In this document: piece by piece, positions 32,832-43,670 of the stretch
How the letters are laid out: every line of letters begins with the position of its first letter
How positions within the stretch are numbered: the stretch's first letter is position 1
Assembly: GCF_003751605.1 (NCBI RefSeq)
Contig: NZ_RJVJ01000001.1
Location: 2,108,001 to 2,172,000, forward strand
Length of the DNA: 64,000 nt
Direction of reading: 5' to 3'
Origin: Kitasatospora cineracea
GTDB lineage: Bacteria; Actinomycetota; Actinomycetes; Streptomycetales; Streptomycetaceae
Notes under the pieces: model-generated
The model's input: the letters and a program-made list of their open reading frames with translations, nothing else
The model's database searches: none
What the model was told of the DNA's origin: nothing
Translations under genes and position numbers: made by a program

Positions 32832-33950
32832 GTGCGCCCGAAGAAGGAACCGACCCGCCCGATCCCGGCCGGCCCCCGGCCCACCGGGCCCAAGCTGTGG
32901 CTCGGGCCCGCGGCGGTGCTGGCCGCGGCGGCGCTGCTGGCCACCGGCTGCTCCAGCTCCGGTTCCGGCTCCAGCTCCACCGCGGCGGCGGCCAGCAGCT
33001 CCTCGTCCGCGCCCGCCCCGTCCAGCAGCAACCAGCTGGAGCAGGACTACCAGCACGTGATCTCCCAGGTGCTGCCCTCGGTGGTGCAGATCACCGCGGG
33101 GGACGGCCTCGGCTCCGGGATCGTCTTCGACGACAAGGGCGACATCGTCACCAACGCGCACGTGGTCGGCACCGCCACCACCTTCACCGTGACGCTGGCC
33201 AACAGCACCAAGCCGCTGGACGCCACGCTGGTCGGCAGCTACCCGGACTCCGACCTCGCGGTGATCAAGCTGGGCAGCCCGCCCAGCGGGCTCAAGCCCG
33301 CCGCCTTCGCGGACAGCGCCAAGGTCGCGGTCGGGCAGATCACGCTGGCGATGGGCAGCCCGCTCGGCCTGTCCAGCAGCGTCACCCAGGGCATCGTCTC
33401 GGCGGTCGGGCGGACCGTCAGCGAACCGAAGACCACCGACTCGCCCGGCGCCACCATCGGCAACATGGTGCAGACCTCGGCTGCGATCAACCCCGGCAAC
33501 AGCGGCGGCGCGCTGGTCAACCTCTCCAGCCAGGTGGTCGGGATCAACACGCTGACCGCCGTCGACCCCGAGCTGAACGGCTCGGCCGCGCCCGGCATCG
33601 GCTTCGCCATCCCCGCGGCCACCGTGACCAGCATCGCCAACCAGCTGATCAAGGACGGCAAGGTCACCAACTCCGGCCGGGCCGGGCTCGGGGTGACCGT
33701 CCGCCCGTACTTCGACACCGACTTCCAGCCGGCCGGCGCGGCCGTGGTCTCGGTGGTCGGCGGCGGACCGGCCGCCTCGGCCGGGCTGCAGGCGGGCGAC
33801 GTGATCAACAAGGTCAACGACACCACGATCACCAGCCCCTCGGCGCTGACCAGCGCGCTGGCCTCGCTGAGCCCCGGCGACAAGGTCACCGTCGGCTACC
33901 TGCGGGACGGACAGACCAAGACCGCGGAGGTCACCCTCGGGACGCTGTAG
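32832..33950 (+). CDS. HtrA/DegP-like serine protease, lipoprotein
   Basis: I chose the GTG at 32832, 8 nt after GGAGG; GTGs at 32823 and 32829 are too close to it. The 372-residue protein has a lipobox (ALLATGC, C40), a Ser/Ala-rich linker, and a trypsin-like domain with H110 (TNAHVVG), D141 (DSDLAV) and S224 (NPGNSGGAL). A single PDZ domain follows (GLGVTV, then GGPAASAGLQAGDVI). It is an extracytoplasmic quality-control protease. It is convergent with the histidine kinase gene. Confidence 0.92.
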   Translation: MRPKKEPTRPIPAGPRPTGPKLWLGPAAVLAAAALLATGCSSSGSGSSSTAAAASSSSSAPAPSSSNQLEQDYQHVISQVLPSVVQITAGDGLGSGIVFDDKGDIVTNAHVVGTATTFTVTLANSTKPLDATLVGSYPDSDLAVIKLGSPPSGLKPAAFADSAKVAVGQITLAMGSPLGLSSSVTQGIVSAVGRTVSEPKTTDSPGATIGNMVQTSAAINPGNSGGALVNLSSQVVGINTLTAVDPELNGSAAPGIGFAIPAATVTSIANQLIKDGKVTNSGRAGLGVTVRPYFDTDFQPAGAAVVSVVGGGPAASAGLQAGDVINKVNDTTITSPSALTSALASLSPGDKVTVGYLRDGQTKTAEVTLGTL

Positions 33951-33964
33951 CGCCCGACAGGCCC

Positions 33965-34010
33965 GGGCCCGGAGTGCCGTACCGCGCAAGGGAGGCGGCA
34001 CTCCGGGCCC
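33965..34010. terminator. Bidirectional hairpin terminator
   Basis: GGGCCCGGAGTGCCG and CGGCACTCCGGGCCC form a perfect 15-bp stem around a 16-base loop between two convergent genes. Confidence 0.8.
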
Positions 34011-34032
34011 GTCCACGTCCGCATCCGCGGGC

Positions 34033-35187
34033 TCAGCCCTTGTGGCCGGCCCGGGTGTGCCAGGGGAGCTCGACCGTCACCGAGGTCGGCCCCTCGGCCG
34101 GGCTGTCCACCACGAACACGCCGTCCACCGACTCGGCCCGCTCGGCCAGGCCGGCCAGCCCGCCGCCCGGGTGCACCCGGGCCCCGCCCCGGCCGTCGTC
34201 CCGCACCGTCAGCATCAGCCGGCCCTCCTGGCGCCAGACGTCCACCGAGGCGGTGCGGGCGCCGGAGTGCTTGGAGGCGTTGGTCAGCAGCTCGCTGACG
34301 GTGAAGTAGGCGATGCCCTCGACCGCGGAGTCCGGCCGCTCGCCGCCCAGCTCGACGTGCACCCGGACGCCGCCGGGCAGCGTGCAGCGGGCCGCGACCG
34401 AGGAGAGCGCCGCGTCCAGCCCGCGGTCGGTGAGCACCGCGGGGTGGATGCCGCGGGCCAGGTCGCGCAGCTCCTGCAGGGCGAGCTTGACCTCGCCGTG
34501 CGCCGCGTCGACCATCTGCCGGGCCGCCGCCGGATCCTCCGTCAGCTTCTCCTTCGCCAGGCCCAGGTCCATCGCCAGCGCCACCAGCCGGGCCTGCGCG
34601 CCGTCGTGCAGGTCCCGTTCGATCCGGCGCAGGTCGGCCGCGGCGGTGTCGACCACCACGCCCCGGTCGTCCTCCAGCTCGCGGACCCGCTCGGCCAGCG
34701 CGCCCGGCGCCAGCAGCACCTCCACCAGCCACCGGGAGACGGCGCTCAGCATCCGCATCGCCCACGGCAGCACCGGCCAGCCGACCACCAGCAGCAGCAG
34801 CGTCAGCACGAAGCCGAGGATGCCCCAGATCAGCAGCACCACGCAGTACAGCGCGGAGCGCCAGCTCAGCCCGTCGGCGAGGGCGGCCATCACCCGGCCG
34901 GCCACCCCGGCCCGGGACGGGCGCAGCGGCTCCGGCTCGGGGACGGTGCTGCCCAGGTCGGCCCGCGCCCGGGCCCGGGCCAGCCGGCCGAACCGGCGGC
35001 AGCAGCCCAGCCCGAAGGCCAGCAGCGGCAGCCCGATCACCGTCACCGCCAGGCCCAGCCCGGCCGTCAGCAGCACCGCCGTCACGGCGAACCCGGCCAC
35101 TCCGATCGGCAGGTTCAGCAGCGCGTTGCGCACCTCCCGCCACAGCGGTGCCCCGTACAACGACGGGCGCTTCGCCTCGTCCTCCAT
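34033..35187 (-). CDS. Sensor histidine kinase (NarX/DesK type), no adjacent response regulator
   Basis: The 384-residue membrane kinase has two hydrophobic hairpins (about 22-62 and 110-142) rather than a large external sensor. The HisKA_3 dimerisation motif is [15 protein letters not shown] with phospho-acceptor H194. The ATPase domain has [13 protein letters not shown] (N box) and [15 protein letters not shown] (G1/G2). Such kinases normally pair with a LuxR/NarL-type regulator, but the neighbours are an HtrA gene and nuoA, so the partner is elsewhere. It is divergent from the nuo operon, with 288 bp between. Confidence 0.9.
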   Translation of the reverse strand: MEDEAKRPSLYGAPLWREVRNALLNLPIGVAGFAVTAVLLTAGLGLAVTVIGLPLLAFGLGCCRRFGRLARARARADLGSTVPEPEPLRPSRAGVAGRVMAALADGLSWRSALYCVVLLIWGILGFVLTLLLLVVGWPVLPWAMRMLSAVSRWLVEVLLAPGALAERVRELEDDRGVVVDTAAADLRRIERDLHDGAQARLVALAMDLGLAKEKLTEDPAAARQMVDAAHGEVKLALQELRDLARGIHPAVLTDRGLDAALSSVAARCTLPGGVRVHVELGGERPDSAVEGIAYFTVSELLTNASKHSGARTASVDVWRQEGRLMLTVRDDGRGGARVHPGGGLAGLAERAESVDGVFVVDSPAEGPTSVTVELPWHTRAGHKG

Positions 35188-35475
35188 GGTCGGCGCCCTT
35201 TCCTGGTGCTCTCGCCGGTGCTTCGTCGATCACCAGCATCCCGTCCGGCGACCTCCCCCCGCCATGGTGCTGCACACCGTCTTCTTCCGGGGGTTATCCC
35301 CACCCCCCGTCCTGCACCCCGGGCCCGGGCCGTCCGCAAGCGGAATTCCGCCGGCGTCCAGCGGACGTCCACCGTCCGTCTTGCAGAACGGGCGGGTGGC
35401 GGAGTAAACGAGCGGTGCACATAGACTCCCGCGATAGCGATGGTTATGGACGGGCAAAGAAGAAGGGCGTGACCC

Positions 35476-35883
35476 ATGGAGTGGCAGCCGCTCGCTGCCG
35501 ACCCCGCCGTCGGCAGCGGCTACTTCGACGCCTACGCGGCGATCGGTCTGCTGGCGGTCATCGGCGTCCTCTTCGTCGCGGTGGCCTTCACCGCGAACCG
35601 CCTGATGCGACCGGTGGTCGACACCCCCGAGAAGCTGCTCGCCTACGAGTGCGGGGTGGACCCGGTCGGCGAGGGCTGGGCGCACACGCAGATCCGGTAC
35701 TACGTCTACGCCTTCCTGTACGTGATCTTCGCGGTCGACGCGATCTACCTGTTCCCGTGGGCCACGGTGTTCTCCGCCGCCGGCTTCGGGGCGGTCACGC
35801 TGGTGGAGATGTTCGTCTTCATCGGCTTCCTCGCGGTCGGACTGCTCTACGCCTGGAAGAAGGGCGTTCTGGAATGGACGTGA
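35476..35883 (+). CDS. nuoA: NADH-quinone oxidoreductase subunit A (second operon)
   Basis: The 135-residue subunit has three transmembrane helices and the conserved acidic loop [22 protein letters not shown] that shapes the quinone-side cavity of complex I. It begins a ten-gene operon with 4-bp overlaps between most genes. About 90 bp upstream the sequence is AT-richer and holds the likely promoter. The last codons overlap the nuoB start by 10 bp. Confidence 0.95.
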   Translation: MEWQPLAADPAVGSGYFDAYAAIGLLAVIGVLFVAVAFTANRLMRPVVDTPEKLLAYECGVDPVGEGWAHTQIRYYVYAFLYVIFAVDAIYLFPWATVFSAAGFGAVTLVEMFVFIGFLAVGLLYAWKKGVLEWT

Positions 35884-36515
35884 CGCACTCGCACGGGACG
35901 CCCGGCTCCGGCCCCGTCCCGCTCGGCATCCCCGACCCGGCCCGCCCCGGCGCCGCCGTCGAGCAGCGCCGCCTCGGCCCGCTGGCCCGGCTCGCCCCGG
36001 ACCCGGTCAAGGTGGTGCTCAACTGGGGCCGCCGCTACAGCCTCTGGTGCTTCAACTTCGGACTGGCCTGCTGCGCGATCGAGTTCATCGCCGCGTCGAT
36101 GGCCAAGCACGACTTCATCCGGATGGGTGTCATCCCGTTCGCGCCCGGCCCCCGGCAGGCCGACCTGATGATCGTCTCGGGCACCGTCACCGACAAGATG
36201 GCCCCCGCCGTCAAGCGCCTGTACGAGCAGATGCCCGAACCGAAGTACGTCATCTCCTTCGGCGCCTGCGCCAACTCCGGCGGCCCGTACTGGGACTCGT
36301 ACTCCGTCACCAAGGGCGTCGACCAGATCATCCCGGTCGACGTCTACGTGCCCGGCTGCCCGCCGCGGCCCGAGGCGCTGCTCCAGGGCATCCTCAAGCT
36401 GCAGGAGAAGATCGCCGCCGAGGACGTCCCGCAGCGCTACGCCGCGCCCGCCGCCGCGCTGGGCCGCCCGCTGCGGACCGCGCCGGGCACCGCCCCGGGG
36501 GAGGGGCAGCAGTGA
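35874..36515 (+). CDS. nuoB: NADH-quinone oxidoreductase subunit B
   Basis: The 213-residue protein carries the N2 [4Fe-4S] ligands: the CC pair in GLACCAIEF, a cysteine in [15 protein letters not shown], and [13 protein letters not shown]. Both the N-terminal 40 residues (Pro/Gly-rich) and the C-terminal tail extend past the core. The ATG at 35874 overlaps nuoA; a GTG at 35880 is also possible. N2 cluster coordination shows that a peripheral electron-transfer core remains in this operon. Confidence 0.94.
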   Translation: MDVTHSHGTPGSGPVPLGIPDPARPGAAVEQRRLGPLARLAPDPVKVVLNWGRRYSLWCFNFGLACCAIEFIAASMAKHDFIRMGVIPFAPGPRQADLMIVSGTVTDKMAPAVKRLYEQMPEPKYVISFGACANSGGPYWDSYSVTKGVDQIIPVDVYVPGCPPRPEALLQGILKLQEKIAAEDVPQRYAAPAAALGRPLRTAPGTAPGEGQQ

Positions 36516-37564
36516 CCGACACCCCGGAGACCCCCGAGGTCCCCGAGACGCCCGCCGAGCCGGTGCCCGCCGCCGAGCCCACCCCCGCCGAGCGGACCGC
36601 CGCGTCCGTCGGCCCGTGGGCGAGCGCCACCGAGGCGTACGACCTGCTGACCGTCGACGTGCCCGCCGAGCACTGGATCGAGGCGCTCACCGCCGCCCGC
36701 GACGTCCTCGGCCTGGCCTTCCTGGACTGGCTGAGCGCCGTCGACGACCTCGACCGGGGCTTCGCCGTCTGCGCGCACCTGGCCGCCGTCGGCGGGCCCG
36801 GCGGCGTGCGCCGGCTGCTGCTGCGCACCCGGGTGCCGCGCGAGAAGGCCGAACTGCCCACCGCCGTCGGGGTGTACGCCGGTGCCGCCTGGCACGAGCG
36901 GGAGACCCTGGAGATGTTCGGCATCGGGTTCACCGGCCACCCGCACCCCGTCACCCTGCTGCTGCCGGACGGCTTCGAGGGCCACCCGCTGCGCAAGGAC
37001 TTCGTGCTGGCCGCCCGGGTCGCCAAGGACTGGCCCGGCGCCAAGGAGCCCGGCGAGTCCGCCGACCACGGCGGCCCGGCCCGGCGCAAGATGCAGCCCG
37101 CCGGCGTCCCCGACCCGAACGAGTGGGGCCCGCTCAAGGGCACCCTGCCGCCGGTCGCCGAACGCCCCGCCCGCGGGGCCGCCCGGGCCGGCGCGGCCAG
37201 GACCGGTGCCGCCGCCGGGGTCGACCGCCCGCGCCGCACCCGCAGCGTGGAGGCCGGCTCCGCGAGCCAGGCCGAGGCCGCGCCCGGAGCCGGAGCCACG
37301 CCCGCCGACGCCCCGCCGGTGCGCGCGGACCGGCCGCGCCGCACCCGCAGCGTCGGCGAGGGCTCGGTCAGCCAGGCCGCCGAACCGGCCGAGCCGCCCG
37401 AGGCGCCGCGCCGCACCGCCCGCACCCAGTCGTCCGACGCCCCGTGGCACGCGCCCGTCCCGGCCCACGACGAGCAACCGGAACAGCCCGAGCAGCCGGA
37501 GCAGCCGGAACGACCCCAGCAGCCCGAACAGCAGCCCGAGAAGCAGGACGGAGACAGCGCGTGA
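36512..37564 (+). CDS. nuoC: NADH-quinone oxidoreductase subunit C with long disordered tail
   Basis: The 350-residue protein has a 40-residue acidic/Pro-rich start, the NuoC core (about 45-185) with [14 protein letters not shown] and [12 protein letters not shown], and a 150-residue low-complexity tail. The tail includes the exact repeat DRPRRTRSV at 238-246 and 273-281, and [13 protein letters not shown] near 321-333. It is not fused to NuoD: none of the NuoD histidine/arginine motifs occur. The next gene is nuoH, so nuoD, E, F and G are missing here. The GTG start overlaps nuoB's stop. Confidence 0.88.
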   Translation: MTDTPETPEVPETPAEPVPAAEPTPAERTAASVGPWASATEAYDLLTVDVPAEHWIEALTAARDVLGLAFLDWLSAVDDLDRGFAVCAHLAAVGGPGGVRRLLLRTRVPREKAELPTAVGVYAGAAWHERETLEMFGIGFTGHPHPVTLLLPDGFEGHPLRKDFVLAARVAKDWPGAKEPGESADHGGPARRKMQPAGVPDPNEWGPLKGTLPPVAERPARGAARAGAARTGAAAGVDRPRRTRSVEAGSASQAEAAPGAGATPADAPPVRADRPRRTRSVGEGSVSQAAEPAEPPEAPRRTARTQSSDAPWHAPVPAHDEQPEQPEQPEQPERPQQPEQQPEKQDGDSA

Positions 37565-38520
37565 ACCTCCTCGACACGCTGCTGCGCTGCGTCGGCACGC
37601 TGGTGGCGTTCCTGGTGCTGCCGCTGGTGGTCGGCCAGACCGAGCACAAGGTGATGGCGCACATGCAGGGCCGGCTCGGCCCGATGTACGCGGGCGGCTT
37701 CCACGGCTGGGCGCAACTGGTCGCCGACGGCGTGAAGTTCGTCCAGAAGGAGAACGTCGTCCCGTCCGGGGCGGACCGGAAGGTCTTCCAACTGGCCCCG
37801 GCCGTCGCGCTGCTGCCGTACCTGCTGGTGCTGCTGGTGATCCCGGTCGGGCCCGGCGGGATGGTCGGCCAGGCGGTCGACGCGGGCATCTTCTTCGTGC
37901 TGGCCGTGATGGGCGTCGGCGTGCTGGGCTCGCTGATGGCGGGCTGGGCGTCGGCCAACAAGTTCTCGCTGCTGGGCGCGCTGCGCACGGCCGCGCAGCT
38001 GATGTCGTACGAGCTGCCGATGCTGCTGGCCGCCGCCTCGGTGGCGATGGCGGCGGGCACCGTCGCGCTGCCGGGCATCGTGGACGCCTTCCACTGGTGG
38101 TGGGTGCCGTGGCAGGCGATCGGCGCGTTCGTGTTCTTCACGGCCGGCCTGGCCGAGCTGCAGCGCCCGCCGTTCGACATGCCGGTGGCCGACTCGGAGA
38201 TCATCTTCGGCGCGTACACCGAGTACACCGGCCTGCGCTTCGCGCTGTTCCTGCTCGCCGAGTACGCGGGCATCGTGGTGCTCTGCGCGCTGACCTCGGT
38301 GCTGTTCCTGGGCGGCTGGCACGGCCCGTTCGAAGACCAGCTCGGCTGGCTGTGGACGCTGGCGAAGACCTTCGCGCTGGCCTTCGTGGTGCTCTGGCTG
38401 CGCGTCACCTACCCGCGCCTGCGCGAGGACCAGCTGATGCGCTTCGCGTGGACGGTGCTGATCCCGCTGGCGCTGGCCCAGCTCGCCCTGACCGGCATCA
38501 TCAAGGTGGCGATCTCGTAA
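37561..38520 (+). CDS. nuoH: NADH-quinone oxidoreductase subunit H
   Basis: The 319-residue eight-helix subunit lines the quinone tunnel at the junction of peripheral and membrane arms. [33 protein letters not shown] and the acidic loop [26 protein letters not shown] are signature sequences. The GTG start overlaps the nuoC stop by 4 bp. Confidence 0.95.
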   Translation: MNLLDTLLRCVGTLVAFLVLPLVVGQTEHKVMAHMQGRLGPMYAGGFHGWAQLVADGVKFVQKENVVPSGADRKVFQLAPAVALLPYLLVLLVIPVGPGGMVGQAVDAGIFFVLAVMGVGVLGSLMAGWASANKFSLLGALRTAAQLMSYELPMLLAAASVAMAAGTVALPGIVDAFHWWWVPWQAIGAFVFFTAGLAELQRPPFDMPVADSEIIFGAYTEYTGLRFALFLLAEYAGIVVLCALTSVLFLGGWHGPFEDQLGWLWTLAKTFALAFVVLWLRVTYPRLREDQLMRFAWTVLIPLALAQLALTGIIKVAIS

Positions 38521-39086
38521 TGGGAATTCCCGGCTCCGGCCTGGCCAAGGGCCTGGCCGTCACCCTGCGCACGATGATGCGCAAGACCGTCACCGCGCAG
38601 TACCCGGACGTGCAGCCCGACCTGCCGCCGCGCTCGCGCGGCGTGATCGCGCTGCTCGAGGAGAACTGCACGGTCTGCATGCTGTGTGCCCGCGAGTGCC
38701 CGGACTGGTGCATCTACATCGACTCCCACAAGGAGACGCTGCCCGCCGCCGACCCGAACGCCCGCGCCCGCACCCGCAACGTGCTGGACCGCTTCGCCAT
38801 CGACTTCTCGCTCTGCATGTACTGCGGGATCTGCATCGAGGTGTGCCCGTTCGACGCGCTGTTCTGGTCCCCGGAGTTCGAGTACGCGGAGACCGACATC
38901 CGGGAGCTCACCCACGAGCGCGAGCGGCTGCGCGAGTGGATGTGGACCGTCCCGCCGCCGCCCGCGCACGACGCCGCGGCGGAGGAGCCCAAGGAGATCG
39001 CCATGGCCCGCAAGGCCGCCGACAAGCTGGCCGCCGCCGCTGCTGCCGAAGCCGCCGCTGCCGCCGAGGAGGGTGGGGAGAGTTGA
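38520..39086 (+). CDS. nuoI: NADH-quinone oxidoreductase subunit I
   Basis: The 188-residue ferredoxin-like subunit binds two [4Fe-4S] clusters through [16 protein letters not shown] and [16 protein letters not shown]. Its ATG uses the last base of the nuoH stop. An Ala-rich helical tail ([18 protein letters not shown]) follows the core. The C-terminus overlaps the TTG start of nuoJ. Confidence 0.95.
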   Translation: MGIPGSGLAKGLAVTLRTMMRKTVTAQYPDVQPDLPPRSRGVIALLEENCTVCMLCARECPDWCIYIDSHKETLPAADPNARARTRNVLDRFAIDFSLCMYCGICIEVCPFDALFWSPEFEYAETDIRELTHERERLREWMWTVPPPPAHDAAAEEPKEIAMARKAADKLAAAAAAEAAAAAEEGGES

Positions 39087-39718
39087 GCACCCTGCTGGCC
39101 GCGGCGGGCTCGCTGGAGCCCGCCGCGCGCTCGTACCTCTCGCCGACCGGGCAGGAGATCGTCTTCCTGCTGGTCGGTGTGCTCGTGCTCGGCGCCGCCG
39201 TGGTCTCGGTGACCACCCGCCAACTGGTGCACGCCGCGCTGTGGCTGGTGGTCGCGCTGGGCGGCCTGGCGGTCGAGTTCCTGCTGCTGACGGCCGAGTT
39301 CGTGGCCTGGGTGCAGGTGCTGGTGTACCTGGGCTCGGTGATCGTGCTGGTGCTGTTCGGCCTGATGCTGACCCGCGCCCCGATCGGCCGCTCCCCGGAC
39401 GCCGACTCCGGCAACCGCCCGGCCGCCCTCGCGGTCGGCGCCGCCTCCGCCGCGACCCTGGTCACCCTGGTGGTCGACGCGTTCCGCTCGTCCTGGATCG
39501 ACCTGTCCGGCGCGGCCGGCACCACCCGGCTGACCGGCGAGTACCTGTTCTCGCACTGGGTGCTGCCGTTCGAGGCGCTCTCGGTGCTGCTGCTGGCGGC
39601 CCTGGTCGGCGCGATCGTGCTGTCCCGCACCGAGGGCGGTCGCGCCAAGCCGCGGGCGGGCAGGCTGCGGGCCGGGAAGCCGTCCGCCGCCGCCCCGACG
39701 AAGCCGAAGGAGCGCTGA
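39083..39718 (+). CDS. nuoJ: NADH-quinone oxidoreductase subunit J
   Basis: The 211-residue membrane subunit has five helices. TTG at 39083 overlapping the nuoI stop (TTGA) is the best start. [21 protein letters not shown] contains the conserved region with the pi-bulge helix of NuoJ. The C-terminal 25 residues are Lys/Arg/Ala-rich. Confidence 0.93.
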   Translation: MSTLLAAAGSLEPAARSYLSPTGQEIVFLLVGVLVLGAAVVSVTTRQLVHAALWLVVALGGLAVEFLLLTAEFVAWVQVLVYLGSVIVLVLFGLMLTRAPIGRSPDADSGNRPAALAVGAASAATLVTLVVDAFRSSWIDLSGAAGTTRLTGEYLFSHWVLPFEALSVLLLAALVGAIVLSRTEGGRAKPRAGRLRAGKPSAAAPTKPKER

Positions 39719-39719
39719 C

Positions 39720-40079
39720 GTGCACCTCGCCTACCCCGCCGTCCTCGCCGTGCTGCTGTTCAGCGTCGGCGTGTACGGCGTGCTCGCCCGGCGCAACGTC
39801 ATCCTGGTGCTGATGTCGGTCGAGCTGATGCTCAACGCCGTCAACCTCAACCTGGTCGCCTTCGACGTCTGGCTGCGCGACACCCTGCACGCCGGCCAGG
39901 CGCTCACCCTGTTCACCATCACCATCGCCGCCGCCGAGATCGGCCTCGGCCTGGCCGTCGTGCTGCTGGTCTACCGCACCCGCCGCACCGCCGCCGTCGA
40001 CGAGGTCACCGCGCTCGGCGACCGCCACGAGGCGGACGACCGGCCTGCCGGTACCGAGAAGGAGCAGGCCGCCGCATGA
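39720..40079 (+). CDS. nuoK: NADH-quinone oxidoreductase subunit K
   Basis: The 119-residue protein has three helices and the two buried glutamates of the MrpC/NuoK family, in [16 protein letters not shown] and [17 protein letters not shown]. The GTG at 39720 is 1 bp after the nuoJ stop; the gene ends in an ATGA overlap with nuoL. Confidence 0.95.
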   Translation: MHLAYPAVLAVLLFSVGVYGVLARRNVILVLMSVELMLNAVNLNLVAFDVWLRDTLHAGQALTLFTITIAAAEIGLGLAVVLLVYRTRRTAAVDEVTALGDRHEADDRPAGTEKEQAAA

Positions 40080-42100
40080 ACCTCGCGCTGCCGATCCTCG
40101 TCCCCGTGCTGCCCGCGCTCGGCGCCGCCGCCGGCCTCGCCACCGGCCGCCGGTACCCCGGCCTGGCCCGCCCGCTGGCGGTGCTGCCGGTCGCGGTCTC
40201 CGCCGTGCTCGCCCTGGTCACCGCCCTGCAACTGGGCACCGGCGCCACCCTGGACGCCGCCACCCGGCTCGCCCCCACCGGCGGCCCCGAGATCTCGCTG
40301 GCCCTGCACCTGGACGGCTTCTCCTCGCTGATCTCGGTGCTGGTCGGCCTGGTCGCCACCTGCGTGCAGGTCTACTCGACCGCGTACCTCAAGGACGACC
40401 CGCGCTACCCCTCGTACGCGGCCCTGGTCTCGCTGTTCACCGCCGCGATGTTCCTGGTCGTCTACTCCGGCGACCTGATCGTGCTGCTGGTCGGCTGGGA
40501 GGTGATGGGCATCTGCTCGTACTTCCTGATCGGCCACCACTGGGAGACCGCCGACGCCCGCAGCGCCTCGCTCAAGGCGTTCCTGGTCACCAAGCTCGGC
40601 GACGTGCCGTTCCTGTTCGGCCTGTTCCTGCTCGGCGCCGACGCCGGGACCTTCCGGATCACCGAGGTGCTGCGCACCGCCACCAGCGGCGGCCTCGACC
40701 ACCCGACCCTGATCGCGCTGCTGCTGCTCGCGGGCGTCGCGGGCAAGAGCGCCCAGTTCCCGCTGCACACCTGGCTGCCGGACGCGATGGCCGGCCCCAC
40801 GCCGGTCTCCGCGCTGATCCACGCCGCCACCATGGTCGCCGCGGGCATCTACCTGGTCGCCCGGCTGCTGCCGGTCTTCCTGCTGTCCTCCGCCGCGCTG
40901 CTGGTGCTGGCCGTGATGGCCGCCGTCACCATGGTCGGCTCCGCGCTGTGCGCGCTCGCCCAGGACGACCTCAAGCGCGTCCTCGCCTACTCCACGGTCG
41001 GCCAACTCGGCTACATGGCCGGGGCGCTGGCCTCCGGCGACCGGCAGGCCGCGGTGTTCCACCTGGTCGGCCACGGCGCGTTCAAGGCCCTGCTGTTCCT
41101 CACCGCCGGCGTGGTCATCCACGCCGCGCACACCAACTCGATCAGCGCCATGTCCCGGATCGACGGCCTGCGCCACCGCGTCCCCGACGCCTACTGGACG
41201 ATGGGCATCGCCCTGGTCGCCCTGGTCGGCCTGCCGCCGTTCGCCGGCTTCTTCTCCAAGGAGTCGGTGCTCACCGCCGCCGAGCACGCCGCCCACGGCG
41301 AGGCCCTCACCGGCCACCTCGGCCCCGCCTCGGCCGTCCCCGCCGCCGCGGGCTGGACGGTGCTGGTCGCCGGACTGCTCACCGCGCTGCTCACCGCCGC
41401 CTACGCCGCCCGGCTCTGGCTGGTCGCCTTCCACGCCAAGCCGGTGACACCGGTGGCCGCCCCCGCCGGCGCCCCCTACTCCCCGGAGATCGACGAGGCC
41501 GACCCGGCGCACGCCGAACCCGCCGCGATGCGCTGGCCGCTGTGGGTGCTGGCCGTGCCCACCATGGGCTTCGGCCTGCTCGGGCTGCGCTCCGACTGGC
41601 TGCCCGCGCTGCTCGACGGCGAACCGCTGCGCCCCGGCTTCGAGACCATGGTGCTCGGCACCGGCACCGCGCTGGCCGGCCTGCTGATCGGCTGGGCGGC
41701 CTGGCGCACCGTCAACGCCCGGGCCGCCGCCCAGCCCGTCCGGGTGCCCCCGCAGGCCGGCCCGCCCGCCGCCGAGACGCTCACCGCCCCCGCCGCCGCC
41801 CCGATCGCCGCCGACCCCGGCCGCCTGCTGCTCGGCCCGCTGTACGGGCCCGCCCAGCACGGCTTCGGCGTCGACCGCCTGTACAGCGCGCTGTTCGTCC
41901 GGCCCACCCGGGCCGCCGCCCGGCTGGTCCGCTTCCTGGACCGCGCCGTGGTGGAGACGTACGTGCGCGGGGCGGGCGCCGCCCCCGGCCTGCTCGGCCG
42001 CGCCGTCCGCTTCGCCCAGACCGGCAACGCCCAGGGCTACCTGAACGCGCTGCTGGCCGGGGCCGTGCTGCTCGCCGTCCTGGTGGCGGTCGGCTCATGA
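40076..42100 (+). CDS. nuoL: NADH-quinone oxidoreductase subunit L
   Basis: The 674-residue antiporter-like proton pump has the conserved [15 protein letters not shown] with the key Glu, [27 protein letters not shown] and the lysine-bearing [18 protein letters not shown]. The long C-terminal lateral helix region and a final transmembrane helix ([14 protein letters not shown]) are present, so the protein appears complete. Confidence 0.96.
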   Translation: MNLALPILVPVLPALGAAAGLATGRRYPGLARPLAVLPVAVSAVLALVTALQLGTGATLDAATRLAPTGGPEISLALHLDGFSSLISVLVGLVATCVQVYSTAYLKDDPRYPSYAALVSLFTAAMFLVVYSGDLIVLLVGWEVMGICSYFLIGHHWETADARSASLKAFLVTKLGDVPFLFGLFLLGADAGTFRITEVLRTATSGGLDHPTLIALLLLAGVAGKSAQFPLHTWLPDAMAGPTPVSALIHAATMVAAGIYLVARLLPVFLLSSAALLVLAVMAAVTMVGSALCALAQDDLKRVLAYSTVGQLGYMAGALASGDRQAAVFHLVGHGAFKALLFLTAGVVIHAAHTNSISAMSRIDGLRHRVPDAYWTMGIALVALVGLPPFAGFFSKESVLTAAEHAAHGEALTGHLGPASAVPAAAGWTVLVAGLLTALLTAAYAARLWLVAFHAKPVTPVAAPAGAPYSPEIDEADPAHAEPAAMRWPLWVLAVPTMGFGLLGLRSDWLPALLDGEPLRPGFETMVLGTGTALAGLLIGWAAWRTVNARAAAQPVRVPPQAGPPAAETLTAPAAAPIAADPGRLLLGPLYGPAQHGFGVDRLYSALFVRPTRAAARLVRFLDRAVVETYVRGAGAAPGLLGRAVRFAQTGNAQGYLNALLAGAVLLAVLVAVGS

Positions 42101-42143
42101 CCCGTCCTCACCTCCCCGTCCCGGCACGACCTTGGAGCCCCCG

Positions 42144-43670
42144 ATGAACGCGGTCCTCATCGCCCTCCTGGCCCTGCCGCTGCTCGGCGCCGCCCTGACG
42201 CTCGCCCCGATCGGCGACAAGCAGGCGCTGCGCCTCGGCACCACCGTCACCGGCGGCACCCTGCTGCTGGCGGTCGCCCTCGCCGCGGGCTTCGACCACG
42301 GCGACCCGGGCCGGATGCAGGCCGTCACCGACGTGTCCTGGATCCCCGCCCTGGACGTCCGGCTGCACCTGGGCACCGACGGCATCTCGCTGCCGCTGCT
42401 GGTGCTCACCGCGCTGCTCACCTTCCTGTGCGCGCTGTACTCGGTGAAGAAGCTCCCCGCGGGCCCCGGCGGCCGGGCCTTCACCGGCCTGCTGCTCCTG
42501 CTGGAGACCGGCATGCTGGCCACCTTCGCGGTGCTCGACCTGGTGCTGTTCTTCCTGGCCTTCGAGATCGTGCTGATCCCGATGTACTTCCTGATCAGCC
42601 GCTGGGGCAGCGGGAAGAGGACCGCCGCCGCCAACCGGTTCATCCTGTACACCCTGCTCGGCTCCGCCGTGATGCTGCTCGGCTTCCTGCTGATCGGCGT
42701 CAAGGCCGGCACCTTCGACATGGTGAAGCTCGCCGCCGCGCACGGCGCCGGGCTCTCCCACACCACCCAGCTGGTCGCGGCCCTGGCCGTCCTGGTCGGC
42801 CTCGCCGTGAAGGCCCCCGCCTGGCCGCTGCACTCCTGGCTGCCCGACGCGCACACCGCCGCCCCCACCGCGGGCTCGGTGCTGCTGGCCGGCGTGATGC
42901 TCAAGATGGGCACCTACGGCCTGGTCCGGGTCCTGCTGCCGGTCGTCCCCGACGGCACCGCGACCTTCGCCCCCTACCTGGGCGCGTTCGCCGCCGTCGG
43001 CATCGTCTACGGCTCGCTCGCCTGCCTGGCCCTGGCCCGGCCGGGGGCGAAGGGCGACCTGAAGCGCCTGATCGCGTACTCCTCGGTCGGCCACATGGGC
43101 TTCGTGCTGCTCGGCATCGCCTCGCTCACCCCGACCGGCCTGAACGGCGCGCTGTTCGCCAACATCGCGCACGGCCTGATCACCGGCCTGCTGTTCTTCG
43201 TGGTCGGCGCCGTCAAGGACCGCTACGGCACCGCCGACCTCGACACCCTCGCCGGAGCCACCGGCGCCGCCCTGTACGGCCGCGCCCCGCGGATCGGCGC
43301 GCTGCTCGCGTTCGCCGCCGTGGCCAGCCTCGGCCTGCCGGGCCTGGCCGGGTTCTGGGGCGAACTGCTCGCCATGTACGGCGCGTTCGACCCGGCCGCC
43401 GGGCTCTCCCGGCCCGCGTTCGTCACCTACATGGTGCTGGCCGGCCTCGGCACCCTGCTGACCGCCGGCTACCTGCTGGTCGTGGTCAAGCGGGTCTGCA
43501 TGGGCGACCCGGAGCAGCCCGCCCCGGTCGCCGACCTGCCCGACCTCAAGGGCTACGAGGCCGCCAGCTGGACGCCGCTCGCCGCGCTCACCCTGCTCGC
43601 GGGCCTGTGGCCGGCCCTGCTCCTCGGCCTCTCCGACCCGGCCGTCAAGCACCTCCTCGGAGGCGGCTGA
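42144..43670 (+). CDS. nuoM: NADH-quinone oxidoreductase subunit M
   Basis: The 508-residue pump subunit has FFLAFEIVLIPMYFLISRWG with the conserved Glu, PAWPLHSWLPDAHTAAPTAGS and GDLKRLIAYSSVGHMGFV. I chose ATG 42144; an in-frame TTG 12 nt upstream is part of the leader. Its stop overlaps the nuoN ATG (TGATG). Confidence 0.96.
   Translation: MNAVLIALLALPLLGAALTLAPIGDKQALRLGTTVTGGTLLLAVALAAGFDHGDPGRMQAVTDVSWIPALDVRLHLGTDGISLPLLVLTALLTFLCALYSVKKLPAGPGGRAFTGLLLLLETGMLATFAVLDLVLFFLAFEIVLIPMYFLISRWGSGKRTAAANRFILYTLLGSAVMLLGFLLIGVKAGTFDMVKLAAAHGAGLSHTTQLVAALAVLVGLAVKAPAWPLHSWLPDAHTAAPTAGSVLLAGVMLKMGTYGLVRVLLPVVPDGTATFAPYLGAFAAVGIVYGSLACLALARPGAKGDLKRLIAYSSVGHMGFVLLGIASLTPTGLNGALFANIAHGLITGLLFFVVGAVKDRYGTADLDTLAGATGAALYGRAPRIGALLAFAAVASLGLPGLAGFWGELLAMYGAFDPAAGLSRPAFVTYMVLAGLGTLLTAGYLLVVVKRVCMGDPEQPAPVADLPDLKGYEAASWTPLAALTLLAGLWPALLLGLSDPAVKHLLGGG

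Noticed and set aside
36512..37564. NuoCD fusion
   Set aside because: The part after the NuoC core is low-complexity tail without any NuoD motif, and its length is far too short.
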